NCBI GenBank assembly: GCA_036345935.2 | Contig: JADWOT020000006.1 | Location: 21,716,967 to 21,780,966 of the forward strand | Direction of reading: 5' to 3' | DNA from: Taenia hydatigena | Taxonomy: Eukaryota; Platyhelminthes; Cestoda; Cyclophyllidea; Taeniidae | Length of the DNA stretch: 64,000 bases | In this document: in pieces, positions 1 to 13,642 of the stretch | Layout of the letters: the number at the start of each line of letters is the position of its first letter | Position numbering within the stretch: position 1 is the stretch's first letter | Translations under genes and position numbers: made by a program | Notes under the pieces: generated by a model | What the model saw: the letters and a program-made list of their open reading frames with translations, nothing else | What the model was told of the DNA's origin: nothing | The model's database searches: none

Positions 1-3000
1 AAGACAGAGTGGCAAACTCTGCGACTATCAATCTCTCACTTCCTTCCAAGTCTCTTTTGCCCATGGATTCACCTTGAAGCAAATGAAAGGAAGACGTGGC
101 TGCTTCACCACTTCGACCACATTCTTACTAACCAATTAAACAGGGAAGTGACTTTTTCATTTTTTCCCTTAATCTTCTCCTTTAAACATATTCTTGCCTG
201 AGTTTGTGCGTGTGTACCTTTTTTATATCCTACCTCGGCTTTCTAGCCTTCTCACATTTTCTCCTCGCTCTGCCCCGTTTCGCTTCGGCCCACACTCATT
301 AAAAATTTGCTCTTAATAACCGCTAATGGTGTCGTTCGCAGAGTCCTAATTTGGAAATCAAGTGGGTTTATCGCTGTCTGTGGGAATGTCTCCACGCCGA
401 CGATGTGTGTGCGTGTGTCTCAAAAAGCCTGAAGGGAGAGAGAGAGTGAAAAGGTGAAAGAGGGAGAAGGTGGAAGACGCTCGATTAAATGTGTGTGAAC
501 TGCCCCATAAGACGTTTTCAGAAGAATTTATTAATAGCTTCGTTGGTGCATTCACCGTCAATGGAGGCAGTTCTTCATGATGCACTAAAAGCTCGCATTT
601 CATTACCCAACTACATTAACTCCCATCCCTTTCTGGAGTGAGAAATGAGGTGAGCTTAGCACAAAAGCTGGGATGGGGAAGACAAAGAGCGTGCATTGCG
701 CTAACATCTTTTTTTATTTTACTGAAAGGAGGGGCGTTTCGATCCCTACTCGCAAGCTCTACTAAAGCCGACAGAGTCCTACAATTGAAATTCTTTTGTC
801 CACACTGGTAGATCGGCTAATCAGCCGGCTTTTGTGAGTTAAAAAGTGGCCATCAGACATGATAATTCTTCATTTAGTCTGATTCGCTTACTCATGCGCT
901 GTCGCTTTAATGAAGGGGTTTAATGATTGAATGGCGTGCGGTGATTGCAGGCCACGAAGGGGCAGGATACTACACTCAGAAGAGAGACGTGAGAGGCGAC
1001 CTAGAGTGCCTATGCTGACCGTTTTGTTTGTTTTGGTTGATCAAATTAACATCTGCAAAGGCTCGTCAATGCCTTCCGGTCCTCAACTAAGTGGAATCGG
1101 GCAGGAGGAATGAATGGCTAAGCAAATGTATCTAGAATCGAAGTTCAAGTAGTGAAGCTGAGTCACACACATCTCTGGTTTACTCTGGAGATTTATGGAA
1201 AAATGTAAACACCCGGAGGGTCTAAAAGCACTTGCTCAATCGTGTTATTTTTGTAAAGGGAAACAAATTTAACATGATAATAGCTGGAGTCTGCAATGCC
1301 ACTATATCAAAGGACTTCCTGTTCACGGCTGTAAAAGTGCCATTTACGTACAATGGGAACTGTGGATCTCATGGTCGTATGCGGGTGATCTCTATCCTGC
1401 CTTCTGAACGCCTCTAAGAAGGCATTTTGTACACTCAAAAATGCTCTTCCCTTCTCAACGTCTGCGACCACAATGCACATCCATTTTTTGTTGTTTCATA
1501 GTTTTGTCTTAACTTGCTTAGGGGAACAGGAGAGCTCATGCAGTGGTGCTGCCAGCTATTTGACCATGTTTAGCCAGGTGGGATCTACCCTGAAGTCGTG
1601 AAAGGTCCCAGTGATATGACAGAGCGCACAGAAGATCTGGAAGCCTACTAATCTGACTCGAAAGCCGGATCGCATTGCGCAGCGCTGTCCAACAGACTTG
1701 CACCACTGCAGAGGTCGCAAGCCTTCAAGTGAAGTGCCCACGATTGTGACCTTCCATAAACAAGTATTTATTGAAGCCCAATTTTCGTAGAGATAAGTGC
1801 CGAGCCCTGGAGACCTCACTCAAGATAAGTGGCAGTTTAAGCGGTAGGTAAATTTTCACGTCAAGTGTTTACCAAGTTAGTGCGTAGGTCAAATCTTTTG
1901 GTAGGTAAGTTTGTGTCCTAGTCCATCCCTCCCTCTTCTATCATGGGTTCATTTTAGTACTCTATCATCTCTATGTCATAGTTTTAGCCTTGATTGTAAT
2001 GCCCATACCCTCATTGGCCATTTGACAATTCTTGGCCTCAAATCACCCACAAATCCTCAAAAATCATCCGAAGAGATGAATGGTGTATTCTTGTGTTTGA
2101 TTTCATTTCTTCGGCTTGAACTTTGGCTCCATGTACATTGACTCCACACTTCAGTTCCAGTCAAGAATAATACGACTGATTTTTTAGAAAGATTTTTGTG
2201 CAGGTTTGCTTTTTTCCGTCCTATTCTTTTCCTCTTCTGACAAAATATAGGATGATGCCACTTTGACATAGTGATGCAGGTCGAGATGCCCATCCTTCGG
2301 TGTTTCACAGTTAAGTCTGCTTACAGCCTAAGTCACTCAGTCCCTTGGTTTGATATTTTGCTTATTGGAGAAGATCCATGGAAGTCAGTTTGACTTATTA
2401 GGTTATAAAAAGTTCAACCCCTTGTAAGCTGTAGAGAAAGGCTTGTGAAGTACATTCAATTGTTTACGGGTGGTAAGGTACGCTTTACTCCCTCTCTCGC
2501 GCATACTGTCGTGTCATTTTTGGAGCCTCGAGTTTGAACTCATTCCAACATGGCAGGACCCTCTTGCAGCCCTCTTATTGCGCTACTCAGAGACAGCACG
2601 ACAGGTGAATCAACAATTCAGAAGCTGTCTGAAAGGCTTGATCCTGTTGGGTGGTACACGACCTAGGCAGGCGGGTGAGAGAGGATGAGTAAAGAAATCA
2701 ACGATTGACACCTATCCATCAGCTGGAAAGGGCAAGTCCTAATGTAGAGTGCTAATAAATGCCAGGTCACTAAAAATCCTATGTATCATGGGAATGCTGA
2801 AGGTGGGTGTAGTGTTGTGTGGGTAAAGAAATGGATGCAGTGACCGGTCATTGCCAAGCATGGTGTGTGATTGCAATGTGTGATCTCATGAAGCTGTCAG
2901 TCGGGAATGCGAATCACCGTGGGAGTTGTGTGATCCTTTGAGGCCTATCTAAAGCTGTTCACACAATGCTTGACGGTGCTGCAGAACGGGGTAGCTATTA

Positions 3001-5266
3001 GCGACCCGTAAGTATTTATCCTTTACTGTGGCTAGCCTTCCAGCTACCAGCCTCATAAATATATGCCATACATTCTTTACCAATTTGTCACAAGTCACCT
3101 CGACAAATCTTCCTCAAAAGAGACAATTTGAGGTGAAAAGAACCAATAGACAATGGCCACACATTTACGCTTTAATTCAATTACAACTTCAAGGCTGAGG
3201 GTGAAGGGGTGATGGAGGGGTGTGGCATGATGTTTCCTTCTTTTGGTGCCCTTGAGATCCCAGCAAGAGGGATGCCAATTCTTACTCATCAGTCATTCAC
3301 CTTTCTGACCTTCTTGTTCTTTCCTTTCTACTAAGAGGATTGCGTTAACCCCTTGAAGAATTGAGAAGTTTGTAAAGGCAAAGTTTACCCCGATTCCGTT
3401 TTACATACTCTTTCGATTTATATGACGTAAGCGAAGCGGGTTTTGCTAGATCACACTTTAATCGCAATTTGTAGTAAGGTCTTGGCGTTTGTAGCAATGT
3501 GCATTTCTTATCCGTGTCACATATGCGTGATATACGTTCTTCATCCGTTCCCACAAAACTAATGCACAAAATTGTGCATCGCAAAGTGTTTGGCTGGATT
3601 CGCAACACTCATTTAGGTGTAATATTTTTCTCTATCTGAATAGAAGGAATTCGGTAGTAGGCATCTCCATTCGGCTTGCGGTGGTTGGGAGCTTTTGGAG
3701 ACAAATGCACCAAAATCCATTAAACTTGGAAGTGATCCCCATTAGCTGCATTATATATTAACAATCAGCAAATTTTTGAATTTGCTAGAGGAAAAATAGC
3801 AAGCTAGAGAAAGAGAGAGGGAGAAAGAGAGGGCGAGAGAGCATGCGTTACCAAATGAGTGCGTCTGTGACACCAGGGAGAGAGCGACTGACCAATATGT
3901 AAACGCGCACCCTTTCATGGGCAGTTAACTGCCCGACCCATCCCTTTTTGGTTGACTTGGATAGAGGTGATAAGCGTATTGTATTCTCTTTTGGATCTGC
4001 AGTCTGATTGCTGCTTTCGCAGCCAAAAATGTGCCTACTTGGGTGTGTATGTGTGCGTGGATCCACTCTACCTCTCCACCCCTCTCTTCTCCCTTTCTAC
4101 CCTCTCCTTAACTTCAGGCTAAGAGGTGTGGTTGTGAGGCTGCTTCATTCTTGATGAATACTCCAAAAATTGAATGTACTTTAGTACTGCTACTTCTGGT
4201 GTGGTTTCTTAGGACGGGTAATATGTGTACACTTCGTGAGTTACTCATTGATACTCGTCAAACCTTAACTTACCTCCCAGAGGTGATAATGAGTGACAGG
4301 AACTTTGTAGACCGTTAAAAAAGGAATGTCTAAAGTCCACTGGTAGTTCCTTTAAGTTTTCCTTTTGATGGCACTCATCATCCACTTCACTTAATGATGC
4401 AATACATGAAGATAATCCTCCAATCACCAGAACCAAAGAGTTCAAGCCATTTCTCAGTTGTCCGTTCCCCTAATGTGCCTTCCTTGTGTGTAGAAAAGTC
4501 GCAGCTTTAGAACCGCATGTGGCCCTGAGGCAAGCTATAGTAACAGCCATCAAATTCAACTTCGAAGTCTCTTTCTCACAATTCTTGCGATCCCTTTCTC
4601 ACTACCTTTCTGGTGAAGCGTATTTGATGGCTGTGTCCACACAGCTTGATTTTAATGATGCTATGCTGGCGATCACACAATTAACCATCACTAATCACAA
4701 TCCACCGAGTTACTCCAAACAAATTAAAAGTCACGGCTCAGCCCAGTCAAAATCAGCCTATTTTTAGTAATTAGGATAACATTCTCAAAACGGCCCTTTC
4801 TGCTGCCACATATATGTGACACACGTCCTTTAACTACTTCGACGCAAAGTTGTACCAAATTGTGGCGTAGTTAGATTGATTGCGATTATTTGAGCACTCG
4901 AGAGGTCATTACATCCTTATTTGCGTAATCTTGACCTTACGGTGCACATTTAGTATCTGCACATTGTATTTATCGATGAGAGGATCTCAGCAAGTCTCGA
5001 AGTTGAAAGGTGGTTTGAAATGCCTGAGGAAAGGAGAGAATACTTTTGGAAGGAAACTAATAAACCACCTAAAGAGACCTCTTATGGGGGTCGTAGTCAA
5101 AGCATTGGCATTTTGGTAACCCATTAAAGAAGTGCTTAGTCATAGTTGCAGGGCTCATTGGCCACGGATCTGAAGAGAGTTGGAAGTGACAATGAAGATG
5201 GTGTGAAGAAGCCTTTAAGCATTCTTCAGTAATTGGATTGCCCTCTTTTGGTTTTTTAATGCACAG
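1..5266. other. Non-coding stretch, no gene recognised
   Basis: Only short open frames occur here and none resembles a known protein or shows a convincing chain of exons. A purine-rich GA run lies at about 3790-3842. The TRIM-type gene that begins to be readable at 5267 must have upstream exons for its RING and B-box domains. I could not find those zinc-binding patterns here, so they are either to the left of the window or too divided to see. Confidence 0.5.
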
Positions 5267-8200
5267 ATCGAAGGGGATCAGTTACCTGAACGACAAGTTG
5301 GATACGATAGCGAGTCTGACAGAGCCACGAGAGAACGCCTTCTTGCGTTATCACGACAATCCTCCCTCCCCACCACCGCCACCACCATCTTTGCAGCAGC
5401 CAGTCAGTGGCGAAGGCTCGACACCAACAACAGCACAAAGAACACCACCACAACCCGGATCGGCAGGTTTCGTGGACATTGCACGGTGTTTGGCGGCCTT
5501 CGGTCGCATTGCCGTTAGCACCACTTATCCACCACTATGCACAGCCAAACTGCCGGAGGAGCTTCACCTCCACCTACTCGCTAAGGTGCGCTAATCGGAA
5601 TGATCAGGGTGTAGGAATGAGGAGGAGGGTGTGTGAGAGGGAGGAAGGTGGAGAGAGTTGATTATTTGTTTTGTGCTTCCTATGTGTCGGATGCCGCCAG
5701 ATGTTTGTGTGGTGCGTTTGATGCAGATCGCTACACAGTGACTTCCTACGACTTGTGGGAAGGGTCTTGTGAACAGGCATGCGCCAGTACCTCGATACGA
5801 TGCAGTATGCCGTTCTGTGCCACGTTTAGCACGATGATCAGAGATGCTCGTTGAGGTGTTCGGTGACTTGAACGTGTTGGTGTGCTCAACGATGATTCCA
5901 TGAAACAGAGCAAGATGTGCTCCTCCACTCCGTCATGTGGTTGTGGGAATGAGTGTTGAATGAGATGGACTATCTTCGTTCCTTATTTATCGTGGGTGCA
6001 GGTGATGGTGCGGGCTTACGACTACCACGGTGAGCCTCAGACTGCAGGCACTGATCCAATCAATGTGCGATTTGAGGACGCCCAGGGTCGTGATGCGCCT
6101 GCGTGTTTGGTGGACCACGGCGACGGCACCTACGAGGTGAGTCTGTGTGCCCTCAACGCTGGTGCGCACTCTCTTGTGGTGCAGATCCTCTCGCGCCCCA
6201 TTCGTGGTTCGCCCTTCAGTCTGCATGTGCGCGGACGTCAGAAGCCGCGTTGGAGCATTGTGGATGGTGGGTTTCACGTATGCGTCTTTTCCTTCCTGGT
6301 TTGATTTCATTGTTAGCATTGCTACGAATGTCGCTCAATTTCGTCCTTCGTATTTTCCGCACATGTACCACCTTCAAGTAATTATGGAACAAGATACGTG
6401 GGAAGCAGAAGTGACGTAAAGAAGGTGGGATATAGTGTCTGATATCATTCTTACTTCTCAAATTTTGTGCATGCGTGTGTACATGCTGTCGCATTCCTCC
6501 TTAAAGAGGTAAATAATGCATCGGGCACGGCTCTGCTACACCAGATCAGCAGTGTAGACCCAAAATGATTCAATGCTACTTGTACATGAGAATCGCATCA
6601 ATGGGGTGGGGAAGGGAGGGTGCATAGTTCTGTTGCACCATACATGGATGAGGAAGGGTAGCACTAATCTATCTCCGTCTTTAAGAGAGCTCTTCCCATT
6701 AGGCACGGCAGTGATCACGAAAACTGTGAGGTGACCTTTGAGGTAACTACGGGAATATTAAGCTTTTACTCCCCTTATCCTTCCCCATTTTTTAAATCTT
6801 TCCTGCTTCTTGGATTTCAAACATAATATGGTGGATTGAGGAAATTTGTCGATATGACGACTTTATTGCTGCAAAGAAGAGAAGCAAAAGCCACAGGATA
6901 CAAATGAGTAGTTTTTATAGAAGCAAACTTGGTTGATTGTATCTGATTTCTCCTTTTTTCTTAATCCATTTACTATTTTAGCTGCTACGTGAAATTCTCA
7001 TCCGGGAGCATATTTTATTGCATTCGGAGAGCCGATGGTTTTATGGGTGCGGTTGATTAGGAACGAGGCAGTAGGTAAAGCCAGGTGTGCTTTCAACTCC
7101 CCACGAATATTTCCATTGTGGTAGAAGACCACCACCACAATTTATGGTGGAAATGAAAATGCGTGTCCTCCTCCTCTTGTCTCTTCAACTGGGGCCTTTC
7201 CTTAACACCGGCCATAATCCCATCTCGCTGATGATCAAGCTAAGCATTCATCAAGGTGTCGTGAGCATCATGATGATGATGTGGAGAGACCCTTCATGGG
7301 CACTCTGAATTACCGTTTTCCAGTTAAGCTTTGCTACACCTCCTTGACTGTGATTTGAAATGAGGGACGGCATCCAGGCCCTGAAGTGCCAGCACGTTTG
7401 AGAAGCTTAGGATCGCCGCATCAGCTTTCCATTGTTGATGTTTCCGTTCGTAAAAACCGTGTTGACAAAGCTGGCTTCATTTTGCTCTAGAGGAGCGCTA
7501 CAATTTTTATGGATGTGATAATACATTTGACCGTTTTTGATAAGTCGTCGTTAAAGGTGAATTACAATTGTCGTTTTGACGTTTGGGAGGGCGCAGTCAT
7601 TTTTGCGTTCATTAGTACGGTAGATCGGCACAGCGAAAGATCTGAAGGTCAAGCTTCTTTAAAAATCTCACTCGTGGCACTCGATCGAGCCAATCTTCGG
7701 TGTTGACCATCAATAGAGGTCAGTGTTTTATAAACAATCCACAAAAATAATTGGATTCCATCAACCGGCATGTGTTTCATTGATTTCGTTGCATCGGAAA
7801 CTTCATTTCCTTTGAGTTACCTCCTTCTTCTTTCCTAAAATGGGTGATTTTGACACATGGCCCAGAGGTAGGGTCACTGAATTAGCAGACTGTTAACACG
7901 AAAGATGAACTTTCGTAGCACCTTGTATTACCAGCATGAAAGTTGGAGGATAAAAAAATTGAACGCATGTATCTCGTATCGTCTACTGAGTGTTGTTTCC
8001 CACTCATTATCAGGAGAAGGGTCTTTGATTCATGTGAACCTCAGCCGGGCATTAGGCATTATTGGACATAAATAGTGCAGTGTTGTCGTTACTACCTCAT
8101 GTTCAAGAAAGCGTTGTCTTTATTAAGCATCCAAAACAGCTCAGACATGGTTTAAAACAAAAGTTGACGAAACGCATTGGTTATACTTTCTTTCACTCAC

Positions 8201-9226
8201 AGATTTAGATGGTCACTGTTAATATGATGCCATCACGCCGACTTCAGGCACCATCCACTACTAGCAACACCACCACCACTGCAACTGCAACTCCGTCAGA
8301 CGACAGTGTTAACGTCCTCCTCCTGGATACGGGAAACAGTCGTCTTCTGGTTGCTGACGCAGCTACAGGACGCGTGAAGTCAGTATTGGCGGGTAACGAG
8401 GCTCTTCGTGGACAGGCTGCAACTGGCATGGCTTTGGGACCGCGGGGACTGTGGATAGTGAATTGGCGGGCAAATGAATTGATGCTGTTGGATCTCCAGT
8501 CGAATGAGGTATGAGGGAGAAGTGGGGCCGGCCACGTAGTCAGTTGGAGGTGTCCCATCTGCGATGCCTTGTGGTGCACAACCAACGTCCACATTTTCCT
8601 CTTATTTTGGCTGAGTAGTCAGTTGACGTAGGCATGTGGGTGGGATCTCTTGCCTTCATCCAGCTGGACCTTGCGCGCATGGCACCGTTCTCATTTCGAG
8701 GCAGACAGTTGATGGTAGTCAACTGGTCAGCGCTGGGAATACCTTTACTCCTAGTTCTTTAGAAGGACAGCACAATGCAAGGCATACAAATTTCTCAAAA
8801 CTGAGGAGAGCGTAGGGTGGAATCAAATGAAGTGGGATGCAGTGCATTGTAATGGTAAGGGGTTAGGTGAGAGCACGGTAAACACCGCTTCACTCTTCAT
8901 CTCCGAGCCAAGATATGGCCCTTAAGTGTCCAAAAGGCCTACAAAGCAGAATGCAGGCCGTGGAACACAAAATGGAAGTAAATGCATCCGCGTTTTTTTA
9001 GTGGCTTTGTAGCAGGCCTCCTTCTTGTTAGAAAGGGAGCATGAACTATAGTTTTGACTGAGCTAGTTAAACAAATAGGGCATATTAAATATCCTTCCTT
9101 TAGACCCTTGCTCACATTGAGTTTAGTATAGATGGTGTCGGATTACTCGCGACTAATGAAGACCGCCCAAACCCTTCAGCAAGATGCAGCCTTTTGCATG
9201 AATTAGGTGCACACGCATCTTGGTAA
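5267..9226 (+). CDS. TRIM-family protein, 3' exons: coiled coil, filamin repeat, short NHL-like region (partial)
   Basis: Four exons are visible: 5267-5585, 6002 to about 6266, 8209-8508 and 9104-9226 (stop TAA). The first encodes the end of a B-box-associated coiled coil containing PRENAFLRYHDN, then a proline-rich insert. The second is a filamin/ABP280 repeat (VRAYDYHGEP... ending RGSPFSLHVRG). The third and fourth resemble NHL beta-propeller blades (DTGNSRLLVADAATGR; GPRGLWIVNW; FSIDGVGLLATNEDR). Junctions 1-2 and 3-4 are both phase 0. The end of exon 2 is unresolved: the likely donors at 6267 or 6279 do not fit the phase of exon 3, so either a weak donor at 6260 is used or a small exon is missing. 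RING and B-box exons are not in view. Proteins of this family are usually E3 ubiquitin ligases or RNA-binding regulators. Only about two propeller blades are seen, against six in TRIM2/3/71, so the exact family member is uncertain. Confidence 0.7.
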
Positions 9227-9314
9227 TGTGGGCACAAGATGTGGGGTGGGAAGCTGCTGGCATCCATCCCAAAGACCCACAAAATGATACTGCTGAATGT
9301 TATTAATGATGCTT

Positions 9315-9320
9315 AATAAA
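9315..9320 (+). terminator. Poly(A) signal AATAAA for the TRIM-type gene
   Basis: A canonical AATAAA lies 89 nt after the proposed TAA stop at 9224-9226. It supports the fourth exon being the last one. Confidence 0.5.
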
Positions 9321-12003
9321 ATTATAGCAACCCAGTGGATAATTTCGCCTCGATAAGGAAAAGTGGTTCACCAGCAGTGGGTAAATAAACAACAGGGGAA
9401 TCGGAACCACCAGGGAGACTGAAGGAAGGAAATGCCTCTCACGGCGGGGGAGGGTGAACGCGTCATCAAATGTAAAGCAAGTAGTCGTCGGCTGACTAGT
9501 TTGCCTTAGTTTTCCTCTTAAAAATCAAGGAATTTTTGGGTGCAGAGAAATTTAATGCCCCAAAAAGAGGTGACAGTGTCAGGTATGGCTCGATGACACA
9601 GCCACTGACCGACCAGTCATCGTTTATCTTCTGTCACAAATCAATTGTTTGCTATGGTGGTATTCATTCTTCCATTTTTCTCTCAAAAGCATAAGAATGG
9701 TCTGCATCTCGTCGGCCTAAATCACTCTTGAAATATAGGTGACACGATTTGAATGGCCTGAAGGAAAAGACGTAATTTCAAGTCAGTAGGAGCCTTATGA
9801 GTTGGCATTTCTAGTTTGTATTCCTTTCTCATCCTCCTCTCTAAGCTGTGCTGTCTTTGATGACAGCCAGAATGACTTTGTGGTCGGTAAGGGCGACTTA
9901 TGAGTTTCCAGTTGTGAATAGAGTACAGGGTGAGTATGGCCCATTTCTGCGGTAGTTCATTCCCGTCTCCAAACTTTGGCAGCATAAGTGAGTTTAGTTG
10001 GCAATAGAAGTGCCGAGGGAAGGGAGGGAAGAGGGAACAAAAAGGTATTCCTATATGGGACAGTAGTGCCAAGTAGCATGCAAATGCCTTCATGTGAAAC
10101 CATGACAACAGCTGCAGTGAAAACGAAAACAGATAACTCCTGAGCCTCCGCTTTGACAACGAGATGAGGGTCGAGGAGGCCTTACTTACTATTGGAGCCA
10201 ATTTCTTAAAAAGAAATGGAAAAAGGAAGCTCTTTTTCGTCGCTGGTTATCCCTCTGGGGAAATTAACCTACCATATTTGTCTGCATAGAAGAACGTGGG
10301 AAGAGCTCATCAACTGTAGCGGAATTGCGTGCGTGACAGCTTGCCAAAACATCAGCTCTCTTTTGTAAAGACATTTTTGCTGCCACAGTCACCTAGAGAA
10401 AGGTAGCCACTTGTCAGCGTTCAATAGCTGTCAGTGGCTGCTTAGTTTTACTTATTCCATCGCTCCTTTAAAAACCTTGAGCAGTCAGGAGATGAGAGCG
10501 GAAATGAAAAGTTAAACCATCAATGACTACTTTACGGCTTTAGAGTCACCTTGACACAAGATGGGGGTAACTCGTGATTTCCACCTTACATGCGGTAAAA
10601 AGGGGCTGTGGTGAGCTTTACAATTAGTAGAAGGCCGGGAACTTTGGGAATGCGAAACATAAGTTCGACTTCCGTATTTTCCGGTTTGCGCCTTTGTATT
10701 ATTCACCAAACACCGTCGAACTGGAGCACTTTCTCTCTTATGGAGCCTCTTTTTTTAGCCCCCGTTTTACGAGTACATTTCAGAGAAGTCATCACTAAAA
10801 GGCTCTGATAGCTAAAGAAGGGAACGCCAAATCGTCAAGAATTTTTTCACGATTATCATCAGATCTTAGTTTTTAGTGTATGGAAGAAGATCGAATCCAC
10901 TGTTCTTTCAAATACCTCCCGATTTTTCTATTGTTTTGGAGATTTGCATCTTCTTTGCAATTTCACTTGTTGCTTTGAGTCTAAAAGGTGCTCTCACTGC
11001 CAGGTTCGGTTGAGTGGCCTCGTGCAGATAGCATTCGGTACGTTATTCTTCTCGCCATGCTGCTCCTCCGTCTAGCCGAAACGATCTTTTGTTTGTACAA
11101 GTCCGAACAAGCAAATATTATTCTTCTTTGTCGTTGCTGCCGTTTTTGCTCCGTACATACACACCTTTGTTGGCTGTTTGATGCTCACTTATTTGATGTC
11201 ACTGTTTACATGCATAGGCACCTTAGATTGCTACATCAATACACCCGCTCGAGTGTTTGTTAATTCGCCTTTTTCTTGTACACTTTTGTGTCTGGCAAGT
11301 GCGCAATTTAATCCGCGGTCGTGTCTGCTACTCGCTTCTTGGCAGGAGTGGTGGCGGTGGTGGTGTTTCGGCCTCGTCAAAATCCTTCCTGGCATAATTA
11401 TTGTAGCTTAATTGTGTCTCATTTAGGTTGGGAAAGATCGACTGCCAAATTAATGAGCGCAGGTTTATTTCTTCCTCCTGTTTGTTGCCCTTCGCGCCTG
11501 CCTAGAATTATTCGATGCTCACCCATGTCATGCTTCTAGGTTGTCATTAGGTCTCGCCAAGTGATAAATCAATGTTAGGCTAAAACTTGCTGATTAGACT
11601 CATCTTACAAGTGGGTTATTAAAGTTACTACATCGACAGTTATGGGAATATGAGGATATTGGGGCGCTTATTACCATAGCATCCTCCTTATTCACTTAGA
11701 AGTGAAGGGTTTATTTTCCCACTTTCAGACCACTTTGTCGTGCACAAGTACCTATTCTTTCCGCCCAAAATGGTCCTCCTGGAAGTTGAGCGATAGTCCA
11801 TTTTAATACTCTGCATTTATTATTGTGCGTGGTTATTTAGAATGATCAAGATTCTTGAAACATGGAAGTAAGATAAATGAAAGTTTGAAGCCAAAATTTA
11901 AATAAATGCTCTAACTGGACAGATGCAAGGAGCGTTCCAAGCTTGGGTAGCTCTAAGATGCCTTAGAAGGAACTCGAGTACTTGTGATGGTTGTTCTGAA
12001 AAG
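9321..12003. other. Intergenic stretch, nothing recognised
   Basis: The stretch holds only isolated open frames, including one of 159 codons on the minus strand at 9722-10201. It has no family resemblance and no splice partners. I see no RNA gene. Confidence 0.45.
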
Positions 12004-12925
12004 ATGTTTGCAATACTTTTTTATAACTGCAAGTCTTGGTTTCGTTCACTTAGGCAGCCACATTGCCCTAGCCGCGTGGGCTGACTTTGGGCCATGCCAT
12101 CAGCTCATTTCATTCTGTCTATTAAATATATATATTCCCCCTTGATATTTTGCTTTCTTTTGCTTTCAAGTGAACCTCGAGACGCTACATTGGCGGCAGC
12201 GGAAAGTGGACCCGACTCTATAGGGTTTCTATCCCGATCTCTATCGCCTTTGGCATATCTCAGCGGTGCGAAAGAAGTGCTTGTACTACTGATGGGAGAA
12301 TCTCTGACATCCCATAACAGAAAGGCTGAGAACGGCGTCCGCCTTCGCCATCTACCCCATCTCAGTGTTCTACAAGAAAGTTATTAACAACTGAAGCGAC
12401 ACTAGCCGTGAACCACCTGAAAGATTTTCGTTCCGGATATTTCCTTAATTCTCCTGTTCAAGGAGATTGGCATACTAACGCCTCCCTACGGACATACTGA
12501 TGGTCGACAGAAACTCTTGCATTGAATTTATTTTACAAACCGGACAAAATTCCAAGTCCAGTCGAACTGCCAAGAGGGATCATTGATGGTGGTGTCAAGC
12601 ATCGCCTCATTTGCGTCAAATGTCAGCAACTGGCATAATTAGCTCGCGGGTGCCTCCTTTAGAACTAATTAGGCTGCGATGGCTGGCGTCGGAGGTCTGT
12701 CAAGGGGAGCATCGATGACGACGCCCGAACGAAGAGAGGGGCTATGTAATACTTTGTTTTGACTACCGGTTCTGGTTTTGGTTATTTAGGTGGCCTCCTG
12801 GTCATGCCAGCAGCTCCATTCCTTCTGGTTACTATGCTCATAAACGAATACATAAGATTACGAAGAAAAATATAGCCGTAAAACTTCGTCTGCTTGTTTA
12901 GCTCTGGGGTTAGGGTTTCAGTTAT
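12004..12925 (+). mobile_element. Miniature LTR retrotransposon, copy A (degenerate)
   Basis: The left LTR runs from about 12004 (TGTTTG) to 12190 (GCTACA), so it has TG...CA ends and a length near 187 bp. It aligns by eye with the LTRs at 38254, 45548 and 50195-51170. Directly after it comes TTGGCGGCAGCGG, placed like a primer-binding site. An internal open stretch at about 12240-12385 encodes a peptide containing SHNRKAENGVRLRHLPHLSV, which is related to copy B. A purine tract at 12727-12741 sits just before a decayed right LTR starting near 12753. No reverse transcriptase, integrase or protease is present, so the element would need proteins supplied in trans. Boundaries on the right are approximate. 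Confidence 0.65.
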
Positions 12926-13642
12926 TGTATCTTAGTCGGATGGTTAGACATCCGACAGGAGCCTCAATTCCTTCCATAATTCGACAACACATGCTCCGTA
13001 GCGTCCTGAAGACGAATGGAGGCATAATACTCGGACAGAAAGTGTGTGTTCGGCGTGCAGAGGGAATGTAGGCCACTGACATGGCTTAGAGACTAGTTGG
13101 CTTGGTGAAGACACAATGGCCAGCTAGGTTCCCGACGCCGAAACATAGAGTTAAGAGAAAAACTTATTAATGCTTCAGTTGTGAGCACAGTGGCATTTTA
13201 TTTATTATTCAGTGGATCGATAACAATTAGATACAATTTCGACCACAATAATCGCTTACGCTAACGATGACGAAATTAGAATAGGTTGAGCTTAAGAGTT
13301 AACGAGCAAGTTTGCCCAGGGTGTAATGATATACATATGAATTGGGTTATTTCCGCTTTCTACCACAAATTCACTTGCGATCTTGAAGGAAGAGCGTGAT
13401 GAGCTTTGAAGTAAGATTGCTTGACTTGCGAAATTGGGGAGCTGCAACTTTTTATAAAACAAAAAGTAAATATAGCTTATAAACCAGCTAAACGCAAATA
13501 GGGGAGCCCATATTTTAGGTTTTACAATACCAAGTGCCATTAAAATAGTGATATCAATAATAACTAATTTTGAAATGTTTATAATTATTTACTTACAAAT
13601 AGATAATAATTCAGGCTTATTTGTTTAACACAATGAATAGCG
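12926..13642. other. Intergenic stretch upstream of the SREK1IP1-like gene
   Basis: No coding potential was recognised. The stretch becomes AT-rich towards 13560-13620, just before the proposed first exon, and is presumably promoter and 5' leader. Confidence 0.35.

Noticed and set aside
4486..4767. Open frame with AALEPHVALRQAIVTAIK, looking like a TRIM coiled coil exon
   Set aside because: An acceptor-like GTGTGTAG precedes it, but no donor in the frame gives the phase needed by the exon at 5267, and the later part has no coiled-coil character.
9722..10201. 159-codon minus-strand open frame
   Set aside because: It has no recognised family, its composition resembles random sequence, and there are no splice borders or neighbouring signals.
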